Positions 39,419-52,119 of a DNA stretch of 64,000 nucleotides are shown here, piece by piece. Within the stretch, counting starts at the first letter, position 1; every line of letters starts with the position of its first letter. The notes below the pieces were generated by a model that was not told where the DNA came from, searched no databases, and saw nothing but the letters and a program-made list of their open reading frames with translations. Position numbers and translations under genes: made by a program. This DNA is from Auanema rhodensis (Eukaryota > Nematoda > Chromadorea > Rhabditida > Rhabditidae). The DNA lies in assembly GCA_964057225.1 (NCBI GenBank), contig OZ059896.1, positions 7,564,001 through 7,628,000 of the forward strand, written 5' to 3'.

Positions 39419-40380
39419 TACTTCTTATACACGATGATTTTTCATTTCCTTTCAAAGTCAAATGAAAACCATTTCTTTTTTTTTCATTGGCTTTGATTCA
39501 TCAGCTTTGTTTCTCTTTATAATCCAACTATAATGTTTCTCACTTTTTCAAAATCTTTTTTTTTCTAAATCTATGAAATCAACCTCAGTTTGAAAATGTT
39601 TTTCTATATATTCCGTGAAAAGTGTTTTTTCTTGAAAATCATCGATCAATCAATGCCATCCACAACTACTGGTCTCCAGTGTGTGTTAATGTGATATATG
39701 TATTATTCATGTTGTCTTCAGAAACACGTTCTCTATCATTTTATCAAATTGTTAAACTTAGTTTTAAATATTTTGAAAGATTTATACCTTAATGACTTTA
39801 TGCTTTTTGATAATTAATGATTAACTAACTATTTGATTTATTCTTTACTTTTCCCCATGACAACAGATTGGGTTTAAGCTGACAATTTTAATCTTTCTGC
39901 TTTTCAATATCTATTATAAACTTTCTATGAAAATAATAATTATATCTTGCTCCTTTCATGAAAACTAATAATTAGAATTTGATAATTCTGTTGATGCCAA
40001 GTTTTCTTTAACACTTTTCTTCACATTTTCAAGTTATTTCTATACGATCTACAACTATAACTTTTTAACTGCTTTATACATATCTATACTATATGTATAA
40101 TATCAATTATATTATATTTTTAATCTAAAATATCATTTTTTCCTATCAAAATGTCATGATGTTTCTGAATTTTTCATTAAAATTTTTTTATGCAACCGCT
40201 GCGATGAATTCGCGATAATGGTATACGTCAACTGAAAGCAACCACTCACGTTTCACTGAAGCAGTTGACATTTTCGATTTATTTCTAAAAGTTCTCAAAT
40301 GATGCCATTTGAAGCTTTTGTGATTCTTAATCCAACTTGTAGTTTTTGTTCTTATAAATTATTTTTAAAATTTTCAGGAA

Positions 40381-42013
40381 ATGAATCATACATCAACGAT
40401 AAGTCCTCATATTTCTACTTCACAAGATCAAATAATAGGATATATAGCTTTAGCCTTATCATGTGCTGGTTTTGGAACTATGTTTGTTCCATTGAAGTAT
40501 ATTCAACCCAAAGATGGTACAACCGATTCATTCGAAAAATAAAATAAAAATAAAATTTTGAATTTGAAGGTTTCTTTGTTCAATGGATTGAATGTAGCGT
40601 TGTTCTTGTTACCGGCTTCATCATCAATGCAGTCAGAGGTTTTCCGGATTTTCAATGGATTGCCGCTATTGGCGGAGCTTTATATGCTACAGGTATCAAT
40701 TATAATTTCTTTAATTTTCTTTTCTTTTTATTTTTCAAGGAAATGTATTTTCTGTACCAATTGTTAACGGTATTGGCATGGGTTTAGGATTCTTAATCTG
40801 GAGTTCTATGCAAGTATATCTGATTTTAAGATTAGTAAACACAGAGAAATGAGTAATGCTTAAGATCATGGTTGGTTGGAGCGTTGCACGTTTTGGATTA
40901 TTCAATTGGCTGTCAGCTAGTCATGTTGAATCCGATTCTCTAAACTATGCTGGATTAGCTTTAACTATAATCAGGTAAATCAATCATTTTAATATTTTAA
41001 TAAAATATTTTTGAATTAAGTGGAATATTATTCGTCTTTGTTCGACATACTAAGCAAGATTCTCCAGATAATTCTTATGAATTTAAATCATCTAATTCAT
41101 CAGAATCAGATACAAATAAGAAGAATATTCTTATGAAATTACCGTAAGTATAATACTATTCTTATATTTTTCTTTTTTCTTTAAATAGTTTCATTCTAAT
41201 GGCAATGGTTTTGGCTGTATTTCATGGTATTATGATGTCACCAATTGACATTCTAAAACAAAAATATCCTTCAAATGATACATATAAAGGTATTTTCATA
41301 ATATACAAATCATTTTTTCATTATTTCAATGAGCACATGAACATGTATTTTCAGTTTTTGACTATTGTTGGTCATTCTATTCAAGTGTATTTGTCTTTTC
41401 TACGATTTATTTCTTTGCATACTGTATTGTACTTCGACGAAAGGCTTATGTTGAACGTGAATTGATCATACCATCCATAATCTATGGTTTACTTTGGACA
41501 ACTGGAATGACTTTCTGGTTCTTATCAAGTGATAAGTTATCTCAAGTTGTTGCTTATCCTATTACAACACGTGTAAGTTCTTTTGTAAATTCTCACCAAA
41601 GTATAATCTTTAACCTTCATTTTATACAAAAATATAGTATAATATATCGATACAGTTAGTACACAATGCGCAAAAGTTCGTGGCCCTCCTCGCGCCCACA
41701 CGCACCCATCTCTTATTTTTTAAAAGTGTTTCCAGAAAATTTTAAAAATAATACACTTTATTTTCTAATATTTATTTATATATTTAATAATTATTTATAC
41801 TTATTACTTCTATTTAAGCTTCCAGCCATTATTAGTGCCATACTAGAAGTTTCCATCTTTAGAACTATTCGGGTAATTTCAATAATATTTTCAGAATGAA
41901 ACTGATTTTTAAACATCTTTCAGGGAAAATATAATATACTCTATTTGGCTTTTGTAATTTTAGTTGGATTATCAGGAGTTATTCTCATAGCTTTGTCTAA
42001 TCAAAAGTTATGA
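40381..42013 (+). CDS. TMEM144-like multi-pass membrane transporter
   Basis: Member of the TMEM144/carbohydrate-transporter-like family in the drug/metabolite transporter superfamily, with about ten membrane spans; its substrate is unknown. Nine exons: 40381-40516, 40570-40692, 40740-40813, 40865-40974, 41021-41143, 41189-41289, 41355-41572, 41819-41872, 41924-42013; 342 aa, close to human TMEM144 (345). Blocks include IIGYIALALSCAGFGTMFVP, ALYATGNVFSVPIVNGIGMG, LGFLIWSSMQIMVGWSVARF and the C-terminal VVAYPITTRLPAIISAIL. A polar loop with ESDTNKKN separates the two halves. The acceptor AATTTTCAG lies 3 nt before the ATG, so trans-splicing is likely. Intron 7 is longer than the rest (246 nt) and contains a GC-rich insert. 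Confidence 0.88.
41660..41712. other. GC-rich block inside TMEM144-like intron 7
   Basis: A 50-bp block (contains GCGCAAAAGTTCGTGGCCCT and CGCGCCCACACGCACCC) sits in an otherwise A/T-only intron. It has no coding role in the model. It may be a remnant of a dispersed repeat, a regulatory element or a non-coding RNA fragment. Confidence 0.45.
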
Positions 42014-42265
42014 ACCTGATCTCAATTGTTTTGTTTTATTTTATTTTTCATAAATCAAATATTAAAATGTTTAAAAATAAGTGTATATAAATAGAATTTT
42101 ATATATAAAATATCAGATAAATATATATTATTATATTTTAATGGTTTATACAAAAATATATTTAAAGCGTTCAAGAGGAATGATAAATAAAATTTCAAAT
42201 CTGAGAATATATCAAAAAACTTTTCAGGAAATAGTCGATACCCCAAAAGCATATATTAACATATT

Positions 42266-44072
42266 TTAAAAACTTAACGCTTGATTTGTATATGTTCGAA
42301 GTTCAGATGCTCGTAAATATTCTTTTTTCAATTTCTTCGGCAAAGCATATTGTGCTGAAAAAAAAGTTTTATATTTTCTTTAAAAACTTTAATTTTTAAA
42401 ATAATAAAAACATACCAGATCCTCCAAATATCATTGTTGTTAAACTTAATATGACAATCATCAAGTTCGTACCAAGTAAGATAGATGCATAAGTTAGTTT
42501 CTCTTGATAAGTCAAGCAACTATGAAATTCTGCATATTTTTTACAAGAAATTTCAAATTCAGGAGGAGTTAACCTATAATCAGAATATCAAAGTTACAGA
42601 AAACTTATATTTTAAAACTTTTGGAGTTTATTTATTGCGATTGAGGAAAAAATTAAAGCAACAACTGCCCCAGCAAAAGCACCAATAGCAGCAAGATGAT
42701 ATAAGTAAATCTAAAATGAATTACTTACTATATGTATTTATGTTTTTTTAAATAAATAAAAAATATTTTATAACATTTACCATATATTTAGCTTTATTAT
42801 AACTGTTGTAATGATTCTGAATAAGAAAGATGTATGCTGTGAGAAGGAATCCTCCAGTACAAAGAGAAGCTATATCAGCATTCTGTAGAAAAGAAGTAAT
42901 ATTAAATAATTAATAAAAAATATAAATATATTGATTGAATATAAATATAAATTACCTGCTCATCTGGGATTTGTGTGCTTCCAATGTATTGTCCTCGACT
43001 CCATAATGTCCACAACGCGATGAACACTAAAACAAGTGCTGGGAATTTCATCAAGGAAAATACAAATCGTTGATAACTAATTGCATAGTTATTGAACAAA
43101 GCACGAGCTTTTATATCTTCAGCTTTTCTAAAAATAAATAAAAATAATAATAAAGGAAGAGAAAGTTTCATACTCATTTGAACCAGATACTGTTACTGTT
43201 TTAATAGCTGGTATTGCAGATGATAAGAGTGGTTCAGCAGCATTTCTAAATACAGTTTAGTAACTATTTATCTATATACTATATATATATATAATTATAT
43301 AATTATTTTATAGTTACCCTAAGCCTTCTATTCCGTTTGGACGTATCATAGCTCTTGGAAAAGTAGCTGGTACACCATCAGTTGAAGTATAGAGATTGTT
43401 AACACCACTTTCAGAACGAATTCTTACAGCATTGCTACTAAAACATTTTGAAATATTGATAGCATTTCCACACATATATGCTTACGTTCGTCTTTCATCA
43501 ACAAAACTTGGAAAACTAAAAGCTGATGGCACTTCTGAAAACTGAGCGCTGGGTAACACATCTACAGTTGTCTTCTTGTAAATGTTAGAGGTAGATATCT
43601 CAGATATATCTCCAGATGGCATAGGACGACCAAATCTTCCATATGATGTCCCTGCTACAACATACATTTATATGTTTTATATAAAACAAATTTAATTATA
43701 ACCTGACGGATAATCCTCCATGATAGGAGGAAACCCTTCAGTAAATGGACGTGGAATGCGGATTGGTGTCAACTCCATTGCCCCAGGTAAAGCAATGCTG
43801 AATACAAAAGTTAACTGTATTATAGTTTATGATGTTTTAAAATCATCAAGTAAACTAGAAATATAGTTAACTAACCCATTTCTTATTGATCCGGATACTG
43901 AAGGTAAATAATTTCCATATATATCGTTTTCAGGCTATAATTAGAAAAAATATATAAATATTACTATATTATTATAAATAATATAATACATCTTTGATAT
44001 GTTTTATATCAGTTTCTAATCAAATTATATCATTTCAACAAAGTTTTTAAAAAACGAAAGTCAAACCTTCAT
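42266..44072 (-). CDS. predicted four-span membrane protein, unknown function
   Basis: I do not recognise the family. Eleven exons: 44072-44067, 43934-43876, 43797-43703, 43651-43486, 43437-43318, 43245-43174, 43127-42956, 42882-42781, 42710-42619, 42573-42416, 42354-42266; 376 aa, frame consistent. The first half (to about residue 190) is a polar, Ser/Pro-rich cytosolic-type region (PSVSGSIRNGIALPGAMEL, PTSNIYKK-like and DERRT segments). Four hydrophobic spans follow: SLMKFPALVLVFIALWTLW, DIASLCTGGFLLTAYIFLI, HLAAIGAFAGAVVALIFSSI and ASILLGTNLMIVILSLTTMI, ending in a basic tail LPKKLKKEY. The loop between spans 3 and 4 has two cysteines (CKKYAEFHSC). The first exon is only two codons (MK), so the start is the weakest part. 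The layout resembles tetraspan adaptor or junction proteins, but no signature confirms it. Confidence 0.72.
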
Positions 44073-44230
44073 TATAACCGCGAGTTGCTGACTGTCCTGG
44101 GAACTTGTGCGCCTGCCAGCCGCAAAGATTTGGTGTTTGTCCGTTCTGTAGCAGTTTGAGTCGGCAAACGACAACTGATAAGAATACGATGTCCAATTTC
44201 AATCGGCTCTTATCGGTCCTTTTCATTCTC
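44073..44230 (-). promoter_or_regulatory. GC-rich promoter region of the four-span gene
   Basis: A compact CpG-containing block (CGCGAGTTGCTGACTG, GTGCGCCTGCCAGCCGC) directly upstream of the start codon, sharply different from the AT-rich introns and flank. It probably contains the core promoter. Confidence 0.45.
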
Positions 44231-44913
44231 TTTCAACTCTCCTACGTTTGAAAACTCTCCATATTTCAGTAATATTTCGTCGTTTTTCTTCATAACGTCT
44301 TCTTCATTCGCCCTTATACACTTTAGATTATGTTCTTCTATTTAATAACTATTCTTTATTTATCTGTATACTTTATAAATATAAATATATAGTAAAGAAT
44401 TAAGAAAGGTTTAAATATATTATTCATTTTATAATTCATACTTATATCAATTGCATGACTCAATATACAAACGCCTTTGCAAAATAAATATCTGGATTAT
44501 TTTATCAAATTATCTTTGGAATTTGTATTTTATTTCGCTTTCAAATCACAACCATTATTCATTATTGTAAGATTTTCTTCTTATCTTCTCACTTAGAAGC
44601 CAAATAGTTGAAAAATTAATTTTTAAAGATTTTTTTAATTGAAAACTAACGTATATTGAATAAAAGAATTTATTCAGTTCAATATTGAAATCATATTTTC
44701 TCTTCAAAAAAGAGAAATCAAATTGTATCTAAGTAAATAAACAACAATGTGAAAGTATGCCCTGAATTCATATTTGAATTAAAATGTATAAATACATAAT
44801 ATATATCATATAAATGAAAAGCAGAGGGTTTAAAGTGTATAAATATGCCTTATAAGGTCAAAAGTTAGTAGAACAATTACGGTTTTTGGTTTTTCTATTT
44901 TAGAAAAAAATTA

Positions 44914-46227
44914 TTAGGCTTCCAATTCTTTTCTGAGATCATCAAAACTGGTTACAAACCAATCTGCTCGGCTACGAACAGATTCCCGAATCTAAAGTAG
45001 AAGAAATTTAAAAAAATATGAATATATTTAACACAAATATAGTGTAAACAACTCAAATAAAATAAAATTTACCTGATTTCCACCAAAGCCAATGAAAGCT
45101 TCAGCTGGTGGACAAGCTTCTAAATCAGTTGCTCCATCTCCTATCATAACAACATTCTTATAGTTGAATTTCTTTTTTAACAAAGTAATAACAGCTGGTT
45201 TACCAACCTAAAATATAAAATTAATAAATAAAAACAAGAAACATTTACATCTTTAGATCCTGAATCACTGGTTGGCTCATTTTCATCAAATGTTTTATAT
45301 TGTTTATTAATATCATAAATAATCTCATTTGCGTAAATATGTTTTCTATCAACACCTGTAAAATATTTCAAATATTCAATATTCAAGCAGGTAATAGAGG
45401 ATTTACCTAAGATATCAGCTACTGGAATAATCAAGCGGCGGAATCCTCCTGATACAAGGTAAACTTGAGTTCCACGCTCGTGAAGAAGTCTGACAAGCTC
45501 ACGGATACCGGGTGTCAACTGAATTTGAAACGTAACTTTCAAAAGCAAATTCAAAATGATATACCTTTGGCTTAGTTTTAGCAGCATAATCTTCAACTTG
45601 ATCATAGGAAGGCTTCATGACCTGTAAACGAGCAGCCAAAGCATCTCTAAAAAAAGTAGAACTTAGTATAACATATAAATAAAGATATAGAAAAGAAAAA
45701 CAAAAAAATATTTTATTTAAATTATAATATCTAAAGCATATGATCCTACCTAAACCGGGCGTTTCCGTTCATGGCTGCACGTGTTACATTAGCAACAGCT
45801 TCTCCAACACCTAGGTAATTGGCAAGCTCATCGATGGCTTCATCCTTAAAAGATTTATATGCTTTTCAATGATGTCATATGTATAATCTTTTTTAAATTT
45901 GAAAATATTTGCAAAACGAAAAGAACTACATAGAGACGTAAAACAGATTCAAATAGATAAGAAGAACAGCCTTACTTGGCAGACTGTAGAATCTACATCG
46001 AAGCATACAGCATCGGCATTTCTCCAAATACGTTTCGTTCGTTCCAATCCACTTTCTTTGGCGTGCTGACCATCTTTAATCAAAGTTCCAATATCTTGCT
46101 GGCGTCCAGTTGTGGTTGTGGACAAATTAGATGAAGCATGTTGGGTGGCGACACGAATCATATTTGGAAGGAGACGAATGGTGAAAAAATGAATCAAAAA
46201 ACTGCAAAGATTCATTCTTAAAAGCAT
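44914..46227 (-). CDS. psph-1: phosphoserine phosphatase
   Basis: HAD-family enzyme for the last step of L-serine synthesis (O-phospho-L-serine to serine). Seven exons: 46227-45976, 45844-45750, 45646-45565, 45518-45407, 45355-45249, 45207-45073, 44991-44914; 286 aa. HAD motif I is DVDST (nucleophile D77, acid/base D79), motif II is SGGF in VYLVSGGFRRLI, the lysine-containing motif is KDVGKPAVI, and motif III/IV is GDGATD. The N-terminal 60 residues are extra compared with the compact enzyme and are hydrophobic then Ser/Thr-rich (ATQHASSNLSTTTTGR); the true start could be any of three in-frame ATGs (46227, 46215, 46161). An acceptor TTCAATAG lies 3 nt before the first ATG. Confidence 0.94.
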
Positions 46228-49200
46228 AAACTATTGAAGAAACTTCAAAAATTAAAAAAATACATATTTGAAAGGATGAGAAAGAACATAACATGGAAAA
46301 GAAACCAAAACATTCATTCAATCCAGACAATGTTAGATTTTGAACGCAGTCAAAGATTGTTCGTCAAGTAGCAGCTAAGAAATCTTATATATTAACTCGA
46401 AATTGGAGGTGGAGCTCGTACTTTTTGTCACACCACACATGGAACTCCCTACCCAGACCATCAGCGCTGATGTACCTTGAACAGAGCAGAGACAGCAAGC
46501 TATCTCTAGATCGTTCACATCATCACAATGGTCTCTGATGCGATATCAACAAAAATGACAGGGAAGAAGAAAAAGAAAAGAAGATAAAGAAACAGGAGTA
46601 GGAGAGAGAGAGAAAGTGTAGAGAGAAAGAGAAGGATTGTCTGAGAGGCAAGAAAAGAAGGAAATGAAACCGTCAATGAAAGAGTAGAAAGCATAATCGC
46701 ATATGCTTTTCATGTGAACATTTCTTAGTATTTTGAAAAAAGGAAACCAAAAAAACAGTAAATAGATCATAAATGCTAACCATAGACTTGGAAAAGAATT
46801 AATATAGATGGTTATGGACAATGTCCTGCGAAGGGTTATTTGATAACACTTTAAGCGACTTATCATCAGTGAGCAAGTAGATTTTACATGTAATAACATA
46901 CGTTTATGGTTTGCTTACTATTCTAGTAGTTGATATTATAATGAAAAATATATATTAATGAGATAATTCTTAATGACAAACATGTAAAAATACAAGAAAA
47001 AGAGAAGAATTTGAGTAATTATCAACAACATTCTGATAAGGCTTATTCAATTTCAAAGAAAAATACATACATTTCAACTATAATAAGATTTAATTTTTTT
47101 TAAATTGTTATCTACCCAATTATAAGTCAAAACTTGTGATGATATAACTTGCTTTACATCTTGAACTATACCGTATACTTTACAAGTTAAGGAGATGTAT
47201 GCAACATTCAATACCGAATTAAGAAATGGACTCGAAACACAGAACAAGTGAAGCTAAGAGTTCAGAATTTGAAAGAAAACTATTCAAATAACTAATGCTG
47301 AAAGCGACAAAATAGAGAAACAAAGACTATCTTAAAACTGGATTTGAGTTCGAAATGACATCGACATGACATACAAGCTAAATGGAAAAAGCTGTAGCTT
47401 CATCTAATCTGCCTGAGGATATTCAAAGATCTCGATGAGTCCTATAAGAACGATCGAAAAGGATAGAAAATATTGTCGAAATCTGGGAGATCTTTGACTT
47501 TTCTATATAAATTATGAATAACGGCAAAATCTGAAGCAAATGGGTTTGTGGATAAGAGAAGATTTTGGACAAGTGATGATCGGCTGGCTAGACAACGATG
47601 TAGCGATGGTAGAATAACTGTTTTAATGAATGTCATTCTCAAAAAGAGATAGAAATGTAAAAGGATATGAAGATAAGGAAATCCGAAAAGATGTCAAAAG
47701 AAAAAAAATTCACGTGAAATACATACAGTTGTATGATTCAGAATATGCTCATCGTACTAACTAATTATATAAAATGACATCATAATCAACTAAATGAAGA
47801 AATAAACATGTTGAATTATTAATAAAAACAGAAATAATTATAGTTTTTAAATACTTTTTCTTAAAACAAAAATAGATACAGAAGTCACGTATCATCTTAA
47901 TGGTGTACGTGAATTTTTACACAATTCAGATTCTTTATGCCCTCATCATAAAAACTGTAGAGAATCTATTTTAGTCCTTTTTTTTGAAACATCTAAGAAA
48001 AAGTAAAGGAAAGAGACAGAAATACAAAGAAAAGGAGGGATAAAGAATAAAAGGAGAGAGAGAAAGAGAAAATACTTAGTTCATGGTACAAGGACAGTTT
48101 TTCATAGAAACATCAAAGATGATATTCAGAATATGATGATTTTCTCAAATCACATAATCATAATAATAAGATTTTATTTATTATAAGATTCTTTGTTATA
48201 TTACCATTTATAAAAAGTAATAATTAATCTTAAATAGAATGTGATGATGATGATGATAAAGAGATACTACGTTATATACAGTTCAATGATGTATATAGTT
48301 GTTATTAGAACATATTATAAGATAATAAACTATGAAATACTGGGGTAAAGTTTGTGGATGACATCAGAATCAGGAAAATTTTTAAATACACACGTAGACA
48401 AAGCATCAGCATCTGGTATTATATCTATCATACTATATGGACATGATTTCTACATTCAATGATTCAGAGGAGGGGGGGGGGATTCTAGAGTTATGTACAC
48501 TGTCAAATGATAAATATAATCAAAATTGTTTAGTATTCCATACGTAAACATCACAGAGTCCCAGGAGAGAGAGAAAGAGAGACAAAGAGAGACACAAAGA
48601 GAGAGACAAAGAGAGAAAGAAACAAAGAGAGAGAGAGAGAAAGAGATGTTGAAAATACTTCCTATATCTCATTCTATTATTACGTAAACTACTATTTAAC
48701 TAAGCAATCATGCTTGAATAAATATTTTCTATCTAATTAAGAATAGAAAACAACTGAAGATTGATGACTTGACCCCATAAAGAACAAAAAATATTGACGA
48801 AAGATACAACGAGAGAGAGAGAGAGAGAAAGTAAAATCTCAACTGATATTCCAGTCTTTGAAAATTTTCGAATTAAACTTGATGATCTTTAAAGAAAGAA
48901 GTCAAGTTAACAACGGAAATGACGACGATGTTACAGAAAGAAATCATTTGGATCAAAGAATTCTGAATCATGAAACAAAGAAAGACATTTGATGAAGAAA
49001 GACATTTTTTGTGTCTGCAAAAGTGATAGATCATAAAGGAGCAAGAACTCTGAAAACAAGGCAAAGTAGCATGCGTTCTATGGAAATGTGTTTATGCGTA
49101 TGCATGAGATGGAAAAGAGGGAAATAGAAGAAAGAAGAAAAACAACAACAACAAGCAACATGAAAAACATGGAAATTGGTAACGACTACATTGAGAAATA

Positions 49201-50918
49201 TGAAAATATTCTAATAGAAAAGAAGCTGAAAATATTATAAAATGAGATGAAACTATGTAGACGATTTCAAAAGACAAAAATGATTAAAATGATTTTTAAA
49301 GCAGAAAACGTTGAATACATAGTTGTTAAACTAACGAGCATTTGCTCTCTTAGTATCACCTAACTTTATCTATTTATTATATTCGATTTGAGCAAATCGA
49401 TGAACAGACATGAAAGAGAAAACGGAAACAGAGAGAGAGCAGGCACGAGAACGAAACAACATAGTTAGAGAAAGCGTCTTTCCTCACTGAGATAGCACGA
49501 TCTCCACCGAGCTTTGTCGACTGGGGAACCCCCCTTTTACTCTTTTTCTCTATACTCTCACAACTCGAGATAGTGTCTAACAATGTGTCTAAACGGGTGT
49601 GTGTAAGGCATGTGAAGTCCACGTGACTATCCAACATACTACTAAAGATCCTTATATGAACAATTGAAAAGAACATAAGAAATTGATTTAAAGAGAATAT
49701 GAACAGTACAATATGTGAGAAAGAAGTTCATTTATCTATAGTTCTCTCTCTATAAATTAAATTAAGATATTTCAAATAAGAATTAAAATAATGTCATCGA
49801 AATGTTTAAAAACATCATCGAGATGTTAATGATAGAAGACGAAAATTAAATAAATCTCGAGGAAAAGATTAAAAGAGAGAAAATTAAAAGATAGAAGTTG
49901 AAATGAAAGTAGAGAAAAACACTAATCACTTAAAATACAAAAACCAAAATGTTAGCAACGAAAGACAAAAGAAGTATGGCAATTTCCTTTGAGAAATTAA
50001 ATTCTAACGAAAATGCCTTATACATCTTTCAATATCATTAATATTATAAGAAAATTTAAGTAATATTACTAAATAAAACCAAAAAGATTTTAAAAAATTG
50101 AACATAATCATAAAGATGGATAAAGATGGATATGTGTACTTTGGACATTTAATCCATTAAATGCACATACACTTTCTCATGTATTACAATATTTATGAAC
50201 ATTATATATATATATTTCTATATATAATATTTATAAAAGATATAATTGAGATATATTATACGTCTAATATATTCTTATGTTCATCCCGAAAAATCAAAGA
50301 TCATAAGGTCATTCAATATGTAGATTAAAAGCTAAAAGTTTGAATATAGTTAAATATATTTTAATCTTATAGTTATATAAGATAATACAGTATACCAATA
50401 TGAATGAGGAAATAAATTGAAAATTTTTAAATTCAGGAAAAAAAAATATTTAATCAGACTTTTAATGATTTAAGTTTTAATCTTCATCTTTATTTTTCCA
50501 CGTTTAATCTTGTTTTTTTTTTCTTTTTAATCTTCATTTCGTGTTTCTGATCTAAATCAGTTAGCTTTTGATAGTATGTTTCGTGATGTTTGATAAATGA
50601 TCGGAAATAAATCAAGAAAAGTTATAATCTGAAATGAATGAAGCCTTTACAACTTCTTCAGCATTTTTTACATTACGTAGAAACATTTTTCATTATAGAA
50701 ACTGATATAAGAAAAGAAAAGATGTGTGTCGCCTTGTTCACAGTAATAATCCTTGTAATTTTATCAAATTTGATCAGTAACAAGCTATGTTGGAGAATTA
50801 TCAGTTATTGAGATAATCAGTTGCTCATACGTAAGGTGGAGGAAAGCGTGTTATATAAGCTTTAAATTATCTTCTCATAATAAATTTTAAGAATTGTAAC
50901 TGTTTTTTCTTTCTTTAG
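46228..50918. other. 4.7-kb purine-rich gene-free region
   Basis: Strongly A/GA-rich on the plus strand up to about 50.4 kb, then T-rich in front of the C-type lectin. GA-rich tracts lie at about 48010-48075, 48560-48650 and 48810-48830, and a run of ten G at 48472-48481. A short, more balanced patch at 46415-46520 (CCTACCCAGACCATCAGCGC) may be the phosphoserine phosphatase promoter. No exon with support was found. Confidence 0.5.
48472..48481. repeat. poly-G run
   Basis: Ten consecutive G residues, preceded by AGAGGA, in strongly AT-rich surroundings. Confidence 0.8.
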
Positions 50919-52119
50919 ATGAAGATCTGTTCTTCAGTTTTTCTTGCAGCCTTATTTGGCGTGTTTATAACAGTTCAATCAGGTTGGTTCAATTCATTTT
51001 CTTCTTCCATATTACTTTCAAAAATAAAATGTTACAACTATATATGAATATGTATGTATGTATGTTATACATTCATATAATAATCTTTCATTTTGCTTGT
51101 TTTCTTTATGTTTAAAACTAAACAAATATGCAAAAAAGAGTGAAAGTATCGAATAATTTATTACTTTCATTCTTAAAAATCAAATACTTTGCTCTCATAT
51201 CAGTTCTGTGATAGTTTTAAATTATTAACTTTATCTCCCTTTTACAACGTATAATATTGAAAACTAAGTTTATAATCACATATATGGTTAATATAATCAA
51301 ATAATTATTATTTTATAGTTAAAAACAATTGTAATAATTATAATAGAAGATATATTATAGTATTTAAATCCAAATATAATTATTTTTTGAAACAATTCTT
51401 TTCCATTGCTTATTAATGAATTAAAGAATATTTCAATTTCAGCTGTTAATGTAACTCAATGTGACAATGGCTGGACTTATTTTGATGCATCAAACTCTTG
51501 CTATTGGGTAAATTATATAAATATATAATCATAATAATAATAATATATTTAAATTATATATAATATATATGCTTATAGGCTGGAGACCATCAGGATTTTC
51601 CTGCAGCTGAAAGTAGCTGTGTAAGCCTTGGAGGACATCTTGCATCTATTCATAATTCATTTGAAAATACATTCATATCATGTAAGATTTGAAAATGATC
51701 ACAATCTTTCTAACATACTTGATTAAACTTAAGCACTGACTGAAACTGGTGAAAAACAAAAAGATAGTGAGATGACTTGGATTGGATTACATATTCAGGT
51801 TTTGATATCAGGATTATTTAAAAAATAAAATAATACTTATTAGGATGGAGCTTGGAAATGGACTGATGGTTCACCAACTGTCTTTGCATATTGGATGTAT
51901 AAAGATCCTAATGATATGAAGAAACTACAATGTGTAGAGGTACGTATCTCAGTTCTCAATATATGATTCTTAGATATCTCAATGTAATCCTATTGTTCAT
52001 TGTTTCAGTTGTTGCAAGATGATTTGGGCAACAAGAGAAATACAAAAGGCCAATGGCACAATGTACATTGTGGAACAAAAATGAGAAAATATATCTGCCA
52101 AAAGAAACCAAATTATTAA
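50919..52119 (+). CDS. secreted C-type lectin domain protein
   Basis: Single-domain C-type lectin, a large nematode family used in immunity and other extracellular roles. Six exons: 50919-50982, 51443-51507, 51579-51681, 51734-51798, 51844-51939, 52009-52119; 167 aa. Signal peptide MKICSSVFLAALFGVFITVQS; CRD starts CDNGWTYFDASNSCYW and carries the hydrophobic core motif WIGLHIQ, WKWTDGSP, and the closing WHNVHCGTKMRKYICQKK with paired cysteines. Sugar-selecting EPN/QPN and WND motifs are not visible: the corresponding stretch reads TDGSPTVFAYW and QWHNVH. Calcium-dependent sugar binding is therefore doubtful. The acceptor TTCTTTAG directly precedes the ATG. The first intron is long (460 nt) compared with the rest. 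Confidence 0.9.

Larger units (their letters stand above)
33155..40380. other. 7.2-kb AT-rich gene-free region
   Basis: No supported exon on either strand. The left part (to about 37.0 kb) is A/GA-rich on the plus strand and the right part (38.0-40.3 kb) is T/CT-rich, i.e. each half is pyrimidine-rich on the sense strand of the gene it precedes (ephrin on minus, TMEM144-like on plus). It includes TA repeats at 33209-33236 and 37679-37693, (GTT)n near 35174-35195, a GA run at 36575-36612 and a CT run at 39386-39418. It may hold long outrons, enhancers or non-coding RNAs. Confidence 0.5.

Noticed and set aside
47442-47642. Minus-strand frame starting MRMTFIKTVILPSLHRCLAS, possible alternative first exon or targeting peptide for phosphoserine phosphatase
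   Set aside because: It lies 1.2 kb upstream of the gene. A suitable donor at its end and a matching phase could not be confirmed, and the frame could be chance in this pyrimidine-skewed DNA.
49377-49676. 99-codon minus-strand frame in the purine-rich region
   Set aside because: Composition-driven frame on the pyrimidine-rich strand, without splice structure or similarity.
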